64,000 bases of DNA from Paracoccus sp. DMF-8. GTDB taxonomy: Bacteria; Pseudomonadota; Alphaproteobacteria; Rhodobacterales; Rhodobacteraceae. Location of the stretch: contig NZ_JARJHL010000014.1 of the NCBI RefSeq assembly GCF_029309835.1, positions 310,001 through 374,000 of the forward strand. The letters run 5' to 3'. The notes below the pieces were generated by a model that was not told the origin of the DNA, did not search any database, and saw nothing but the letters and a program-made list of their open reading frames with translations. The translations under genes and the position numbers were made by a program. How positions within the stretch are numbered: the first letter of the stretch is position 1; every line of letters begins with the position of its first letter. Below, piece by piece: positions 50,450-59,399 of the stretch.

Positions 50450-51026
50450 ACTATCCCGAACTCACCACGGCCATCGCGGATTTCCTGAACCGCGACGACT
50501 TGACGGCGCAGATCCCGACGTTCATCCGGCTGGCCGAGGCGCGGCTTGACCGTGACGTGGACCATTGGGCAGGCGAAAAGCGCGTCACCCTGACCGGCGG
50601 CGGTGTCCGTGACCTGCCTGCGGATTACATCGCGGCAACGCGCGTCTGGTGCGGCGGTCCGGTTGTTCTGACGACGCAGGACGATTTGCAGGTCAAGCGC
50701 GACAGTTATCCCGGCGCGACGGGCAAGGCCAGTTTCTGGGCGGTCGTCGGCGGTCAGGCGGAGTTTTTCCCGGACACGACCGACGATGTGGACATGGCTT
50801 ACCGGGCCGCCATCCCCCGCTGACGGAAATGAACGTCACGAACTGGATGCTGGACCGCGCGCCCGATGCGTATCTGTATGGGTCGCTGATCGCCTCTGCG
50901 CCCTATCTGCAAGAGGATTCGCGGCTGACGGTGTGGGCGGAACTCTACGCCTCTGCTGTGGCCGCCCTGAACGCTGGTGGCCGTGCTGGTCGCTGGCCCG
51001 GAAAACTGGTGATGCACAATGCCTGA
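50446..51026 (+). pseudogene. Head-tail adaptor-like protein, frameshifted in a C run
   Basis: From ATG 50446: LTTAIADFLNRDDLTAQIPT, then FIRLAEARLDRDVDHW, typical of the SU10-like phage adaptor family, up to AYRAAIPR-stop at 50823. Adding one C to the CCCCC at about 50815-50819 gives AAIPPLTEMNVTNWMLDRAP and continues to 51026 (194 codons). Either inactive or an assembly error. Confidence 0.7.
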
Positions 51027-51630
51027 TACCACAACCCCGAACCTCGGGCTGACCAAGATCGAAGTCGGCGCCAGTGAAAACACCTGGGGCGGCAAGATCA
51101 ACGACAACATGGACCTGCTGGACAGCCAAGTTGCGCTGCGGGGCGCAAACAACGGTTTCACCGTCCCTCAAACCATCAGGCAGGCCGTGACTGTTGCCGC
51201 TGAAACTGCGGGCGGCGATGCGTCGGTCTATTTCGAGTCCGTGGGCGGCTCAATGCAGGGCCAAATCCGGTATAACACGGGGCCGGGCGATCTTGTCATC
51301 CATAACCTTCGCGGCCCCGGCTCGACCATTGTCCTTGCCGAGAATGGCGACGTTTTGGTCAACGGATCGCGCGTGCTGACGAACGACTACAACCCGAATT
51401 TGCAGCACAATCAGATCGGATCGGTCATTTTCGCGCTGAACGTAGGGCCAAACTCGGGCGGGCCGGGCACGGTCTTTCCTGGTAGCGATCTGCGCTCCGC
51501 GTCGGTTGCAGCCACTGGCGAGGTGATCCGCAGCCTAGGGGCATCCCAAATGACGGGCCAATGGGTTCCGCGCGGCTATGTTCTACCCAACACGGCCACG
51601 ATCTTCGTCAAGGTGAGCGATATCCCATGA
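51019..51630 (+). CDS. Phage tail-fibre/structural protein
   Basis: 203 residues. Opening TPNLGLTKIEVGASENTWGG then KINDNMDLLDSQVA is a common N-terminus of phage fibre-like proteins; the rest is beta-rich. Between adaptor and DNA-stabilisation genes. Confidence 0.65.
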   Translation: MPDTTTPNLGLTKIEVGASENTWGGKINDNMDLLDSQVALRGANNGFTVPQTIRQAVTVAAETAGGDASVYFESVGGSMQGQIRYNTGPGDLVIHNLRGPGSTIVLAENGDVLVNGSRVLTNDYNPNLQHNQIGSVIFALNVGPNSGGPGTVFPGSDLRSASVAATGEVIRSLGASQMTGQWVPRGYVLPNTATIFVKVSDIP

Positions 51631-53081
51631 TCGCGCTTGATCTGCCGCCCGGAATGTTCCGGAACGGCACCGATCTGCAAGCCTCGGGCCGCTGGCACGA
51701 CGGCAATCTGGTGCGCTGGAAGGATGGAGTGTTGCGCCCGGTCGGCGGTTGGGTGCCGCGCGGTGTCACGATGACAGGCCCGGCCCGAGGGGCGATTTCG
51801 TGGGTCGACAATACCGGGCAAAAACGCGCAGCTATCGGGACGCGGGATCGTCTTTACGCGATGCAGCCGGTTGGCGCCCTGGTCGAAATCAACCCGGCAA
51901 ATCTGGTAGCGGGCCGGGCGAATGAGGGGGCATCAGGCGGCTTCGGCAGCGGCTTCTATGGCGCGGGGCCGTTCGGCGTGTCTGCCGACGAGGGCACGGC
52001 GAGCCTGCCGGTTGACACATGGTCACTCGACACGTGGGGCCAGAACCTGATCGCGGTCAGCACGGCGGACAAGCGCATCCTTGAATGGCCGCTGTCCGGT
52101 CTCGCTGCAAGGGTGACAAATTCCCCGCTTTGCACGGCGGCAATGGTCACGGATGAGCGGTTTCTGTTCGCGCTTGGGGCCGATGAAGATCCGCGCAAGG
52201 TGGCTTGGAGCGACCGCGAAAACAACACGGTCTGGACGGCGGACGCGACGAACGAGGCCGGGGATATGCTCTTGCAGACGCAGGGGCGCATCATGGCGGG
52301 CATCCGGGGCAAGGGGCAGGCGGTTATTCTGACAGATCAGGACGCGCACACAGCGACATATATCGCGCCGCCCTATGTCTATCGGTTCGACCGGGTGGGT
52401 TCGTCCTGCGGGCTGATCGCCAACAACGCCGTTGCTGCGGTTGATTCCGGCGTGTTCTGGATGGGGCACAACGGGTTTTTTACCTACGCCGGTGGCGCGG
52501 TCCAACAGCTTTCGTGCGATGTGTCGGACTTCGTGTTTGGCATCATCAACCGGGGGCAGGCGTCCAAAGTCGCGGCGGTTACGAACGCCCGCTGGAATGA
52601 AATCTGGTGGTTCTACCCGTCCGAAGGGTCGATGGAGTGCGACAGCTACGTCGTGTTCAACTATGCGGATCAGGTCTGGTATGTCGGGCAGCTTGGCCGG
52701 ACCTGCGGCTTTGACGCGGGCGCGTTTCGGTCGCCAGTCTGGTGTGGCGTCGATGGCGGGCTGCACAACCATGAAAGCGGCTATGATTACGGCGGGATGA
52801 CGGCATGGGCTGAAACCGGGCCGATCACCCTGGGCGATGGGGTGATGACGGCAACCATGCTGATCCCTGACGAAAAGACGCAAGGGCAGGTGCAGGCCAC
52901 GTTTTCGGCCAAGCTGTATCCGAATGCGGCGCAGACCAGCCACGGGCCTTACCAGATGGGCGAGCCGACCAACGTCCGGTTCACGGGGCGGCAGTTCAAG
53001 ATGCGCGTCGAGGGCCTGAACGAGGACGATTGGCGCGTCGGCGTGATGCGGCTCGATGTTCGACAGCGGGGGATGCGATGA
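51627..53081 (+). CDS. P22 gp10-like DNA-stabilisation/tail protein
   Basis: 484 residues, beta-rich, starting IALDLPPGMFRNGTDLQASG; repeated WxxGxxxR, NNTVW and DQVWYVG motifs suggest a beta-propeller like P22 gp10 (tail hub/packaged DNA stabilisation). ATG overlaps the previous stop. Family call moderate. Confidence 0.65.
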   Translation: MIALDLPPGMFRNGTDLQASGRWHDGNLVRWKDGVLRPVGGWVPRGVTMTGPARGAISWVDNTGQKRAAIGTRDRLYAMQPVGALVEINPANLVAGRANEGASGGFGSGFYGAGPFGVSADEGTASLPVDTWSLDTWGQNLIAVSTADKRILEWPLSGLAARVTNSPLCTAAMVTDERFLFALGADEDPRKVAWSDRENNTVWTADATNEAGDMLLQTQGRIMAGIRGKGQAVILTDQDAHTATYIAPPYVYRFDRVGSSCGLIANNAVAAVDSGVFWMGHNGFFTYAGGAVQQLSCDVSDFVFGIINRGQASKVAAVTNARWNEIWWFYPSEGSMECDSYVVFNYADQVWYVGQLGRTCGFDAGAFRSPVWCGVDGGLHNHESGYDYGGMTAWAETGPITLGDGVMTATMLIPDEKTQGQVQATFSAKLYPNAAQTSHGPYQMGEPTNVRFTGRQFKMRVEGLNEDDWRVGVMRLDVRQRGMR

Positions 53082-53275
53082 CGCAGCTTAATCACCTGCG
53101 CAGCCGTGACAGCGCGGCGCGCGACGGCACGCTGATGTTTGACGATGGTAAGATCGTGGTCAGCGTCGGCGGCCAGTGGATCGAGGTGGCGGAGGCAGTC
53201 CTGCGGTCACCTGATGGCAGCGCATGGCGGCTGGCGGTCAGCAATGCGGGCGTGGTTTCGGCGGTGGCGGCATGA
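53078..53275 (+). CDS. Small late protein, 65 residues
   Basis: TQLNHLRSRDSAARDGTLMF then VVSVGGQWIEVAEAVLRS. Beta-hairpin-rich; overlaps both neighbours by 4 bp. Not recognised. Confidence 0.55.
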   Translation: MTQLNHLRSRDSAARDGTLMFDDGKIVVSVGGQWIEVAEAVLRSPDGSAWRLAVSNAGVVSAVAA

Positions 53276-53565
53276 TCCGGGTCATCAAGCAATCCAGCAG
53301 CATGGGCGCGCTAAACCGGCGTTTCCAGCGCGACATGGAATTTCAACAGGCTGAGGTCGTGACTGGGCCGGGCGCGACGGCGGCGGGCGGGAATGACGGC
53401 ATGGCGATCCGCTTTGGCACGTTTCCCGCGCCTGTCAGGCCGCGTCACTGGCGGTTCTTGGGCCTGCATGGTGTCGTTGGCATTGGCGCTGCCCGGTGGG
53501 CAGGCCTGTCCGACCTTGAGGGGCGATGGCTGGTCATCGGCAATCGTTTCGCGGTGGCGGCGTGA
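53272..53565 (+). CDS. Late hypothetical protein, 97 residues
   Basis: RVIKQSSSMGALNRRFQRDM ... RHWRFLGLHGVVGIGAARWA. Not recognised. GTGA overlap with the next gene. Confidence 0.55.
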   Translation: MIRVIKQSSSMGALNRRFQRDMEFQQAEVVTGPGATAAGGNDGMAIRFGTFPAPVRPRHWRFLGLHGVVGIGAARWAGLSDLEGRWLVIGNRFAVAA

Positions 53566-53912
53566 TTGACCGATGCCGCCCGTGGATCGAGGCGGCGCTG
53601 GAATACTGCGGCGGCACATACGCTTTCGAGGACGTGCAGGAGCGCATCGCGGATGGCCGGATGCAGCTTTGGCCCGCAGATGACGCCTGCGCGGTCACGG
53701 AAATCTCGGTCTATCCCCGGCGCACCATCCTGACCTGCGTTTTTGCAGGCGGGAACATGGACACGCTCAAGAAAATGGCCCCGGCGATGGAAGCGTGGGG
53801 CAGATCGCAGGGTTGCGACGGAACGGAAATCTACGGCAGGCGCGGTTGGGTCCGGGCGCTGCACGGCCTCGGCTATCGCGAATCCTCGGTGGCGGTCAGA
53901 AAGGAATTGTGA
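53562..53912 (+). CDS. GNAT-like late protein, 116 residues
   Basis: GTG start. CRPWIEAALEYCGGTYAFED ... LKKMAPAMEAWGRSQGCDGT-EIYGRRGWVRAL. The C-terminal part resembles short phage acetyltransferase-like proteins; catalytic features are not assured. Confidence 0.55.
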   Translation: MIDRCRPWIEAALEYCGGTYAFEDVQERIADGRMQLWPADDACAVTEISVYPRRTILTCVFAGGNMDTLKKMAPAMEAWGRSQGCDGTEIYGRRGWVRALHGLGYRESSVAVRKEL

Positions 53913-54400
53913 TGAGCAGCAAGCAGTCGTCATCGGTCAAAATCCCGCAATATATTCAGGACGCCTCGCAGGACGCGATCCGGCGCGCGCAGGAACAGGC
54001 CAGCATCGGATATATGCCCTATTACGGCATCGACGTGGCGGGCTTTACCCCGCAGCAGGAGGCCGCGTTTCAGGGCGTGAACGACATGGCGTCGGCGTTC
54101 GGGATGCAGGGCGCGCAGGTGCAGATGCCGCAGGCCATGACGCAAAACGGCATCACCGGCTATTCGTCGGGGTCGCTCTACGATCAGGCGCTTGCCGAAT
54201 TGCAGCGCCGCAACCCCGGCCAGTATGACGCTTATTCCGGGCTGTTCATCAACCCGCAGACGGGCGCGGCGCCCACGTCGGCGGTGGTCAACCCGCGTCC
54301 GACGCAACCGACGCAGCCGACGGCACCGGGATCGCCGACGCCCGCATATGACCGGGAGTCGCTGGCCCGAAACTTCTTTGGCCGGGGGAGCAACCGATGA
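53912..54400 (+). CDS. Late structural protein, 162 residues
   Basis: IPQYIQDASQDAIRRAQEQA, GFTPQQEAAFQGVNDMASAF; C-terminus proline/threonine rich (PTQPTQPTAPGSPTP). Resembles small ejection or tail proteins in podovirus-like clusters. Not assigned. Confidence 0.5.
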   Translation: MSSKQSSSVKIPQYIQDASQDAIRRAQEQASIGYMPYYGIDVAGFTPQQEAAFQGVNDMASAFGMQGAQVQMPQAMTQNGITGYSSGSLYDQALAELQRRNPGQYDAYSGLFINPQTGAAPTSAVVNPRPTQPTQPTAPGSPTPAYDRESLARNFFGRGSNR

Positions 54401-55533
54401 GCGTATTCAACCAGTCCGCCAACGCCCTGACGCGGGCGATCCGCACCACGGGCAATGTCGCCGGGCAGGCCGGGCAGAACCTCGGCTTCGGCGCGCCGCA
54501 GATCGCATGGGGGGCGGGGCAGAACGTCAGCGCGCCGCAGATCCAGTTCGGGGCAGGGCTGAACGCATCGGCTGGGCAGTTGTCGGGCACGAACCTGCAG
54601 CCCTACATGAACCCCTACACGCAAGGCGTCATCAACTCGACGCTGAACACGATGGGTCAGCAGTTCCAGCAGCAGCAGAACGATCTGGACGCGCAGGCAA
54701 CGGCGGCGGGCGCTTTTGGCGGATCGCGGCATGGCGTTGCGATGGGTCAGGCCGCGAACGCATATCAGCAGAACGTCGCGAACACGGTCGCGGGGCTGAA
54801 CCAGTCGAATTACCAGCAGGCGCAGGCGGCGGCACAGAGCGATATCGCGAACCGGATGCAGGCGCAGCAGTTCAACATCGGGAACGCATTGAACACGCGG
54901 GCGCAGAACGCGAACTTGCAGGCGCAGGCGGACCAGTTCAACGCCGGGAACATGCTGAACGTGCGGTCGCAGAACGCGGCGAACCAGCTTGCCACGAACC
55001 AGACGAACGCCAGCAACCGGCTTGCGGGCATGAACACGCAGTTGCAGGCCGGTTCGCAGCTTGGCAACCTGTCGAACCTCGGTTTCGGCATGGGCCAGCA
55101 GATCAACAGCAGCCTGAACGCGGCGGGCACGCAGCAGCAGCAGCTTATCCAGTCGCTGCTTGACGCGGGGCGCCAGCAATACGGCGGATACACCGGCGCA
55201 GGCGCGCAGGGTCTGGCGGGGATTCTCTCGGCAATCGGCGGATCGCCTGTGCCTCAATCGACCACGACATCCAGCAACCCTGGCCTGCTCGGCATCTTGT
55301 CAGGCGGCGCGTCGATCCTTGGGGCGCTGTGCTGGGTCGCGCGGAGTGTCTACGGCACAGAGGACGGCAAGTGGCTGCAATTCCGCAAGTGGCTGCTGCT
55401 GCGGGCGCCTGACTGGCTGTTCACGGCCTATGTCAAGCATGGCCCGGCTGCGGCTGAATGGCTGGACCGCAACGCATGGGCTAAGCGGATCATCCGCCCG
55501 TTCATGGACCGCGCGCGTAAACAGGTGGCGTGA
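54397..55533 (+). CDS. Asn/Gln-rich virion protein (ejection-type)
   Basis: 378 residues; long N/Q/A-rich helical middle with repeated AQNANLQAQADQFNAGN-type units, and a tryptophan-rich basic C-terminus (LQFRKWLLLRAPDWLFTAYV). Composition and position fit an internal DNA-ejection protein. Confidence 0.6.
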   Translation: MSVFNQSANALTRAIRTTGNVAGQAGQNLGFGAPQIAWGAGQNVSAPQIQFGAGLNASAGQLSGTNLQPYMNPYTQGVINSTLNTMGQQFQQQQNDLDAQATAAGAFGGSRHGVAMGQAANAYQQNVANTVAGLNQSNYQQAQAAAQSDIANRMQAQQFNIGNALNTRAQNANLQAQADQFNAGNMLNVRSQNAANQLATNQTNASNRLAGMNTQLQAGSQLGNLSNLGFGMGQQINSSLNAAGTQQQQLIQSLLDAGRQQYGGYTGAGAQGLAGILSAIGGSPVPQSTTTSSNPGLLGILSGGASILGALCWVARSVYGTEDGKWLQFRKWLLLRAPDWLFTAYVKHGPAAAEWLDRNAWAKRIIRPFMDRARKQVA

Positions 55534-57143
55534 TGGATGCGTCGTATTTCCTGCGGGGGCTGATCCAGCGGGGCCTGCCCGAGCATATCGCGCAGGGATT
55601 CCTGATGAACGCCCAGAACGAAAGCGGCCTGAACCCCGGCATCAACGAGGCAAAGCCGCTGGTTCCCGGATCGCGGGGCGGCTTCGGCCTGCTGCAATGG
55701 ACCGGCCTGCGCCGTCGCCAGCTTGAGGCATTCGCAGGACAGCGCGGCACGGCGGTTTCAGATCCCGACATGCAGATGGACTTTCTCATGTCCGAATTGC
55801 AGGGGCCGGAGAAATCGGCATGGAACCGCATCCAGCAGGCCACCACACCGGGCGAGGCGGGTGCGGCCATCGTCAACGCATTTCTGCGCCCGGCAGAACA
55901 GCACCGCGCGCGGCGAGAGCGCGACTATCTGGGCGGCGGGCTTCTGAATGTCGCCGCATCCACCAAATCCCCGGAGACGCCCATGAACGGCATTCTTGGC
56001 ATGATGGCCCAGCCCAAAGACGAGCGCACCTTCGGGCAGCGTTTCAGGGACGGCATGCGCGACGGCAGCACATGGGACGCCATTGCCATGGGGCTGAACA
56101 CCATGCGCGGGGCAGAGGCCGATCACGGGCTGGCGTCGATGGTGCAAAACCGGATGCAGGGCCGCAAGGACGAGCGCCGGATCAACCAGACGGCGCAATG
56201 GCTGCGGGCGCAGGGTCGCGAGGATCTGGCAGCGGCCATCGAAGCCGGGCTGATGGAAGGCGGCGCGGCCATGCAGACGATGATGCAGGGCCAGCAGCAG
56301 GCGCAGGAGAAGAACCAGACGATTGAATGGCTGCGGTCGATTGGCCGGGATGATCTGGCGGAAGCTGCGGCTTCGGGCGCGCTGCCGATCGGTGAGGCGT
56401 TCAACGCGGCGAATGGTCAGGACCAGAAAACGCCGTCCGAAATCGAGGCCTTGCGTTGGCGGGCGGAGCAGGCCGGGCTGACGCCGGGGACGCCGGAATA
56501 TCAGCAGTTCATTCTGAACGGTGGGCGGCCAGGTGATGATGGTGGCCCGGCTGCGTTTCAGGCGCTGCACATGCAGGCGGAAGCGGCTGGCTTTCCGGCA
56601 GGTTCGCCGGAGTATCAGCAATTCATGGCCACCCGCGGCGCTGGACTGGCCGCTGAGGCGAAGGCTATCGGATCGGCGGCGGGCGCATCGGCAGCGTCGG
56701 CAGAGGGCGATTACCAGACGGCCCAGAACGCGCTGGATCTGATCGAAAGCATTCGCAACGACCCCAACCGGCGGAGCGGCACGGGGAAATCGTCCATCTT
56801 CAACGCTATCCCCGGCACTGGTGGATCTGACTTCCAGCAGAAGGTCGAACAGGCCAAAGGCGGGGCGTTCCTGACGGCTGTTCAGACCATGAAGGGCCTC
56901 GGCGCGCTGTCGAACAATGAGGGCACGGCAGCGACGCAGGCAATTACCCGCATGAACACCGCTTCGACAGAGGAAGGTTTCATGGAGGCGCTGGCAGATT
57001 ACGAAAAGATCGTGCGTCAAGGCATGGCGCGCGCGACGCGCAACGGCGGCGGACCCCAGCAGGCACAACCGGCAGAAGCGCCACCGACGCAAGCCGCGCC
57101 GCAGCGCCGCCGATATAACGCGCAGACAGGGGGCTTTGAATGA
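55533..57143 (+). CDS. Virion protein with N-terminal phage tail lysozyme domain
   Basis: 536 residues. First 130: FLMNAQNESGLNPGINEAKP and GGFGLLQWTGLRRRQLEAFA, the phage_lysozyme2/tail-lysozyme pattern with catalytic Glu in NESG. The remainder is helical, Q/A-rich. Likely opens peptidoglycan during DNA entry. Confidence 0.75.
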   Translation: MDASYFLRGLIQRGLPEHIAQGFLMNAQNESGLNPGINEAKPLVPGSRGGFGLLQWTGLRRRQLEAFAGQRGTAVSDPDMQMDFLMSELQGPEKSAWNRIQQATTPGEAGAAIVNAFLRPAEQHRARRERDYLGGGLLNVAASTKSPETPMNGILGMMAQPKDERTFGQRFRDGMRDGSTWDAIAMGLNTMRGAEADHGLASMVQNRMQGRKDERRINQTAQWLRAQGREDLAAAIEAGLMEGGAAMQTMMQGQQQAQEKNQTIEWLRSIGRDDLAEAAASGALPIGEAFNAANGQDQKTPSEIEALRWRAEQAGLTPGTPEYQQFILNGGRPGDDGGPAAFQALHMQAEAAGFPAGSPEYQQFMATRGAGLAAEAKAIGSAAGASAASAEGDYQTAQNALDLIESIRNDPNRRSGTGKSSIFNAIPGTGGSDFQQKVEQAKGGAFLTAVQTMKGLGALSNNEGTAATQAITRMNTASTEEGFMEALADYEKIVRQGMARATRNGGGPQQAQPAEAPPTQAAPQRRRYNAQTGGFE

Positions 57144-58732
57144 TCGAGATTGAAGGCCCGGACGGCGTTATCTACGAATTCCCCGCAGGGACAGACGATG
57201 CTGTCATCACGACCGCCATGCAGAAGGTCTATGGCGCGCCGCAGCAGGCGCCCGCTTCGCAGCCGGTCCAGCAGGCCCCGGCAGAGCCGCAGGGGCAGGG
57301 ATACGGCAACAATATGGCGCAGGCCGCAGGCGACGGCGTTTTCTTCGGCTTCGGTGATGAAATCAGTGCCCGCCTGAACGCAATGACCGGCTATGATGCC
57401 AACACCGGCACCTATGGCAATTGGGGCACCACCTACGACGACCAGCTTGCAGCCGTTCGCGGTCAGGAAAGGCAGTTTCGCGAGGATCACCCTGTTGCCA
57501 GCTTTGGCGCGGAGTTCGCGGGCGCGATGCTTCCTGCGGCGGTTGGCGTGGGCGCCGTGGGGCAGGGCGCGAATATCTGGTCGAAGATCGGGCGCGGCGC
57601 GGCGGCCGGTGGTGCAATGGGCGCGGCCTATGGTTTCGGCGAGGGCGAGGGCGGCATTGGTGGGCGCGTTGAAAACGCACGGAACAACGGGCTTATCGGG
57701 CTGGCAGCGGGCGCAGCAATCCCCGCTGTCGGCGGGGTGATTGGGTCAGCGGCAAGAGGCCGCGCTGCCCGCAAAGCCGTCCGAGAGGCTGCGCGAAATG
57801 CACCATCCACCGAGGAACTGCGCGCCATCGGCAACGGCCTGTATCGCCAAATTGACGACGCAGGGGTGCAGATCAAGCCGGAAGCGTTCGATGAAATGCG
57901 CGGGGGGCTGCTGGACTACCTTCGCGCTAACACCGGCTTTGACGAACTGCCCGGCCCCGGCAGCCTGACCCCCAACACAGGCCGCGTCATGCAGATCATG
58001 GACGAAGCAGGGCAGAAAATGGCGCAGGAGCCAACCGCAGCCTTGCCGTTTCGCAGTCTCGACCAGATGCGCCGTCAGGCAGGGGCAGCAGCGGGCAATG
58101 TGACCAACAAAACCGACAAAGCAGCGGGAACGGCGGTCATTCAGCAACTGGACGATTTTGTTCAGCGCCTCGGCCCCGATGATGTGGTGGGCGGCGACGT
58201 CGAAGCTCTCAAGACGGCGATCCCTAAAGCGCGTGAAGTTTGGTCGCGCATGTCCAAGTCGCAGCTTGTCGATGACGCCATGGAGCGGAGCGAAAACTAC
58301 CTTTCCGGCGCTGCCAGCGGCGTTCGCAACCAGTTCAAGAACATTCTGCAAAACAAGAAGCTGGCAGCGAGATTTACCGCCGCAGAACGCGCGGCGCTTC
58401 GTCAGGTCACGCACGGCAGCACGCTGGACCAGCTTATCAACCTTGCCGGGGGCGGGTTGGCGCAGATGGGTGCAATCGGCGGCGGTATTTACTCTGGCGG
58501 ACCTGTCGGCGGGCTTTTGGGAATGGCGGCAGCAGCGGGGCAACGCAAGCTGGCCGAGGCTGTCACCATGCGCAATGCAGAAATGGCCCGCGCGGCTATT
58601 GCCAGCGGCAGGTTGAACAATGGCGTCCTGGCTCAAGCCTTGGCTATCGCTGGACAGCGTCCTGAACGGCTGACGAATACGGGTCTGCTTGGGATGCTGC
58701 CTGTGTTGTCGACCGAGATGACCAAGCCGTGA
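57140..58732 (+). CDS. Large internal/ejection-type virion protein
   Basis: 530 residues: IEIEGPDGVIYEFPAGTDDA start, then glycine/alanine-rich hydrophobic stretches (AGAMLPAAVGVGAVGQGANI; GLIGLAAGAAIPAVGGVIGS) that could cross membranes, and a helical C-terminus. Typical of ejected internal proteins next to a lysozyme gene. Confidence 0.65.
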   Translation: MIEIEGPDGVIYEFPAGTDDAVITTAMQKVYGAPQQAPASQPVQQAPAEPQGQGYGNNMAQAAGDGVFFGFGDEISARLNAMTGYDANTGTYGNWGTTYDDQLAAVRGQERQFREDHPVASFGAEFAGAMLPAAVGVGAVGQGANIWSKIGRGAAAGGAMGAAYGFGEGEGGIGGRVENARNNGLIGLAAGAAIPAVGGVIGSAARGRAARKAVREAARNAPSTEELRAIGNGLYRQIDDAGVQIKPEAFDEMRGGLLDYLRANTGFDELPGPGSLTPNTGRVMQIMDEAGQKMAQEPTAALPFRSLDQMRRQAGAAAGNVTNKTDKAAGTAVIQQLDDFVQRLGPDDVVGGDVEALKTAIPKAREVWSRMSKSQLVDDAMERSENYLSGAASGVRNQFKNILQNKKLAARFTAAERAALRQVTHGSTLDQLINLAGGGLAQMGAIGGGIYSGGPVGGLLGMAAAAGQRKLAEAVTMRNAEMARAAIASGRLNNGVLAQALAIAGQRPERLTNTGLLGMLPVLSTEMTKP

Positions 58733-58877
58733 GGCCGACGGCGAGAGCGCAGAATATGACGATCAGCATTGCCTTTACGTCATGCTCATTTCTGCGCAAT
58801 CGAAACATCGCATAGGCAAAGAACACGCATATGGCGTTTGCAGCGATGACTGCGGTGAAGATTTGTGAGCCGTTCAT
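58644..58877 (-). CDS. Reversed small membrane protein (moron candidate)
   Basis: 77 residues: MNGSQIFTAVIAANAICVFF, LIVIFCALAVGLTAWSS; two membrane helices. A TATATT -10-like element lies about 10 bp upstream. It is opposite to all late genes and overlaps the end of the ejection gene by 89 bp. Not recognised. Confidence 0.5.
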   Translation of the reverse strand: MNGSQIFTAVIAANAICVFFAYAMFRLRRNEHDVKAMLIVIFCALAVGLTAWSSRSTTQAASQADPYSSAVQDAVQR

Positions 58878-58916
58878 GCCCCGCAATATAGGCGCTGATG
58901 CGGGGCACGGGAAGGA

Positions 58917-59324
58917 TCAGAACGTCGTGCAATTCACCGATTGTCCGAAGCGAGAGCAATTCGTCGTGGTCATGCGGGGCGCGGTGTAGGGCTGAACAAC
59001 TACCGGCGCGGGCGTGTATTGCTGACCCCTAAATGGGAACTGCGGCATCCGCCCGTCTGATCTGCCGCATTGATAGGTCATGTAATACCACGTCACCGGG
59101 CCGGGGAGCAGATCGGCAGCAGTCCTGCCCGCTTTGCTGTGGCTGTCAACAACCTGATACGGACCTTTGCACTGATTTGCGGCTTCGGAAAAACACCCTT
59201 CCGCCGATCTGTTGCATTTCGACGTGAATAGATTTTCGCCGCTCGGGCCGGTCACTGTGCTTGTCGATGGTGCAGCACAACCAAAAAGAAACAGCCCGAA
59301 AATGGGCAACATCAGACGCTTCAT
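58917..59324 (-). CDS. Reversed phage lipoprotein (moron candidate)
   Basis: 135 residues. Signal peptide MKRLMLPIFGLFLFGCAAP with lipobox LFGC; mature part has six further cysteines (SKCNRSAEGCFSEAANQCKG ...). A perfect GGAGG precedes the ATG. Reversed in the late region, so likely expressed from the prophage; superinfection exclusion or surface change is a guess. Confidence 0.8.
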   Translation of the reverse strand: MKRLMLPIFGLFLFGCAAPSTSTVTGPSGENLFTSKCNRSAEGCFSEAANQCKGPYQVVDSHSKAGRTAADLLPGPVTWYYMTYQCGRSDGRMPQFPFRGQQYTPAPVVVQPYTAPRMTTTNCSRFGQSVNCTTF

Positions 59325-59363
59325 CACAACCTCCGCAAGAATCACTTTCTGAATAGCACGCAA

Positions 59364-59386
59364 GCCGCCTTTCGGGGCGGTTTTTT
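59364..59386 (+). terminator. Rightward Rho-independent terminator before portal
   Basis: CCGCC-tttcgg-GGCGG followed by TTTTTT, 13 bp before the portal ATG. It would end late transcription from the ejection genes. Confidence 0.7.
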
Positions 59387-59399
59387 CGTGGGAGTTACC

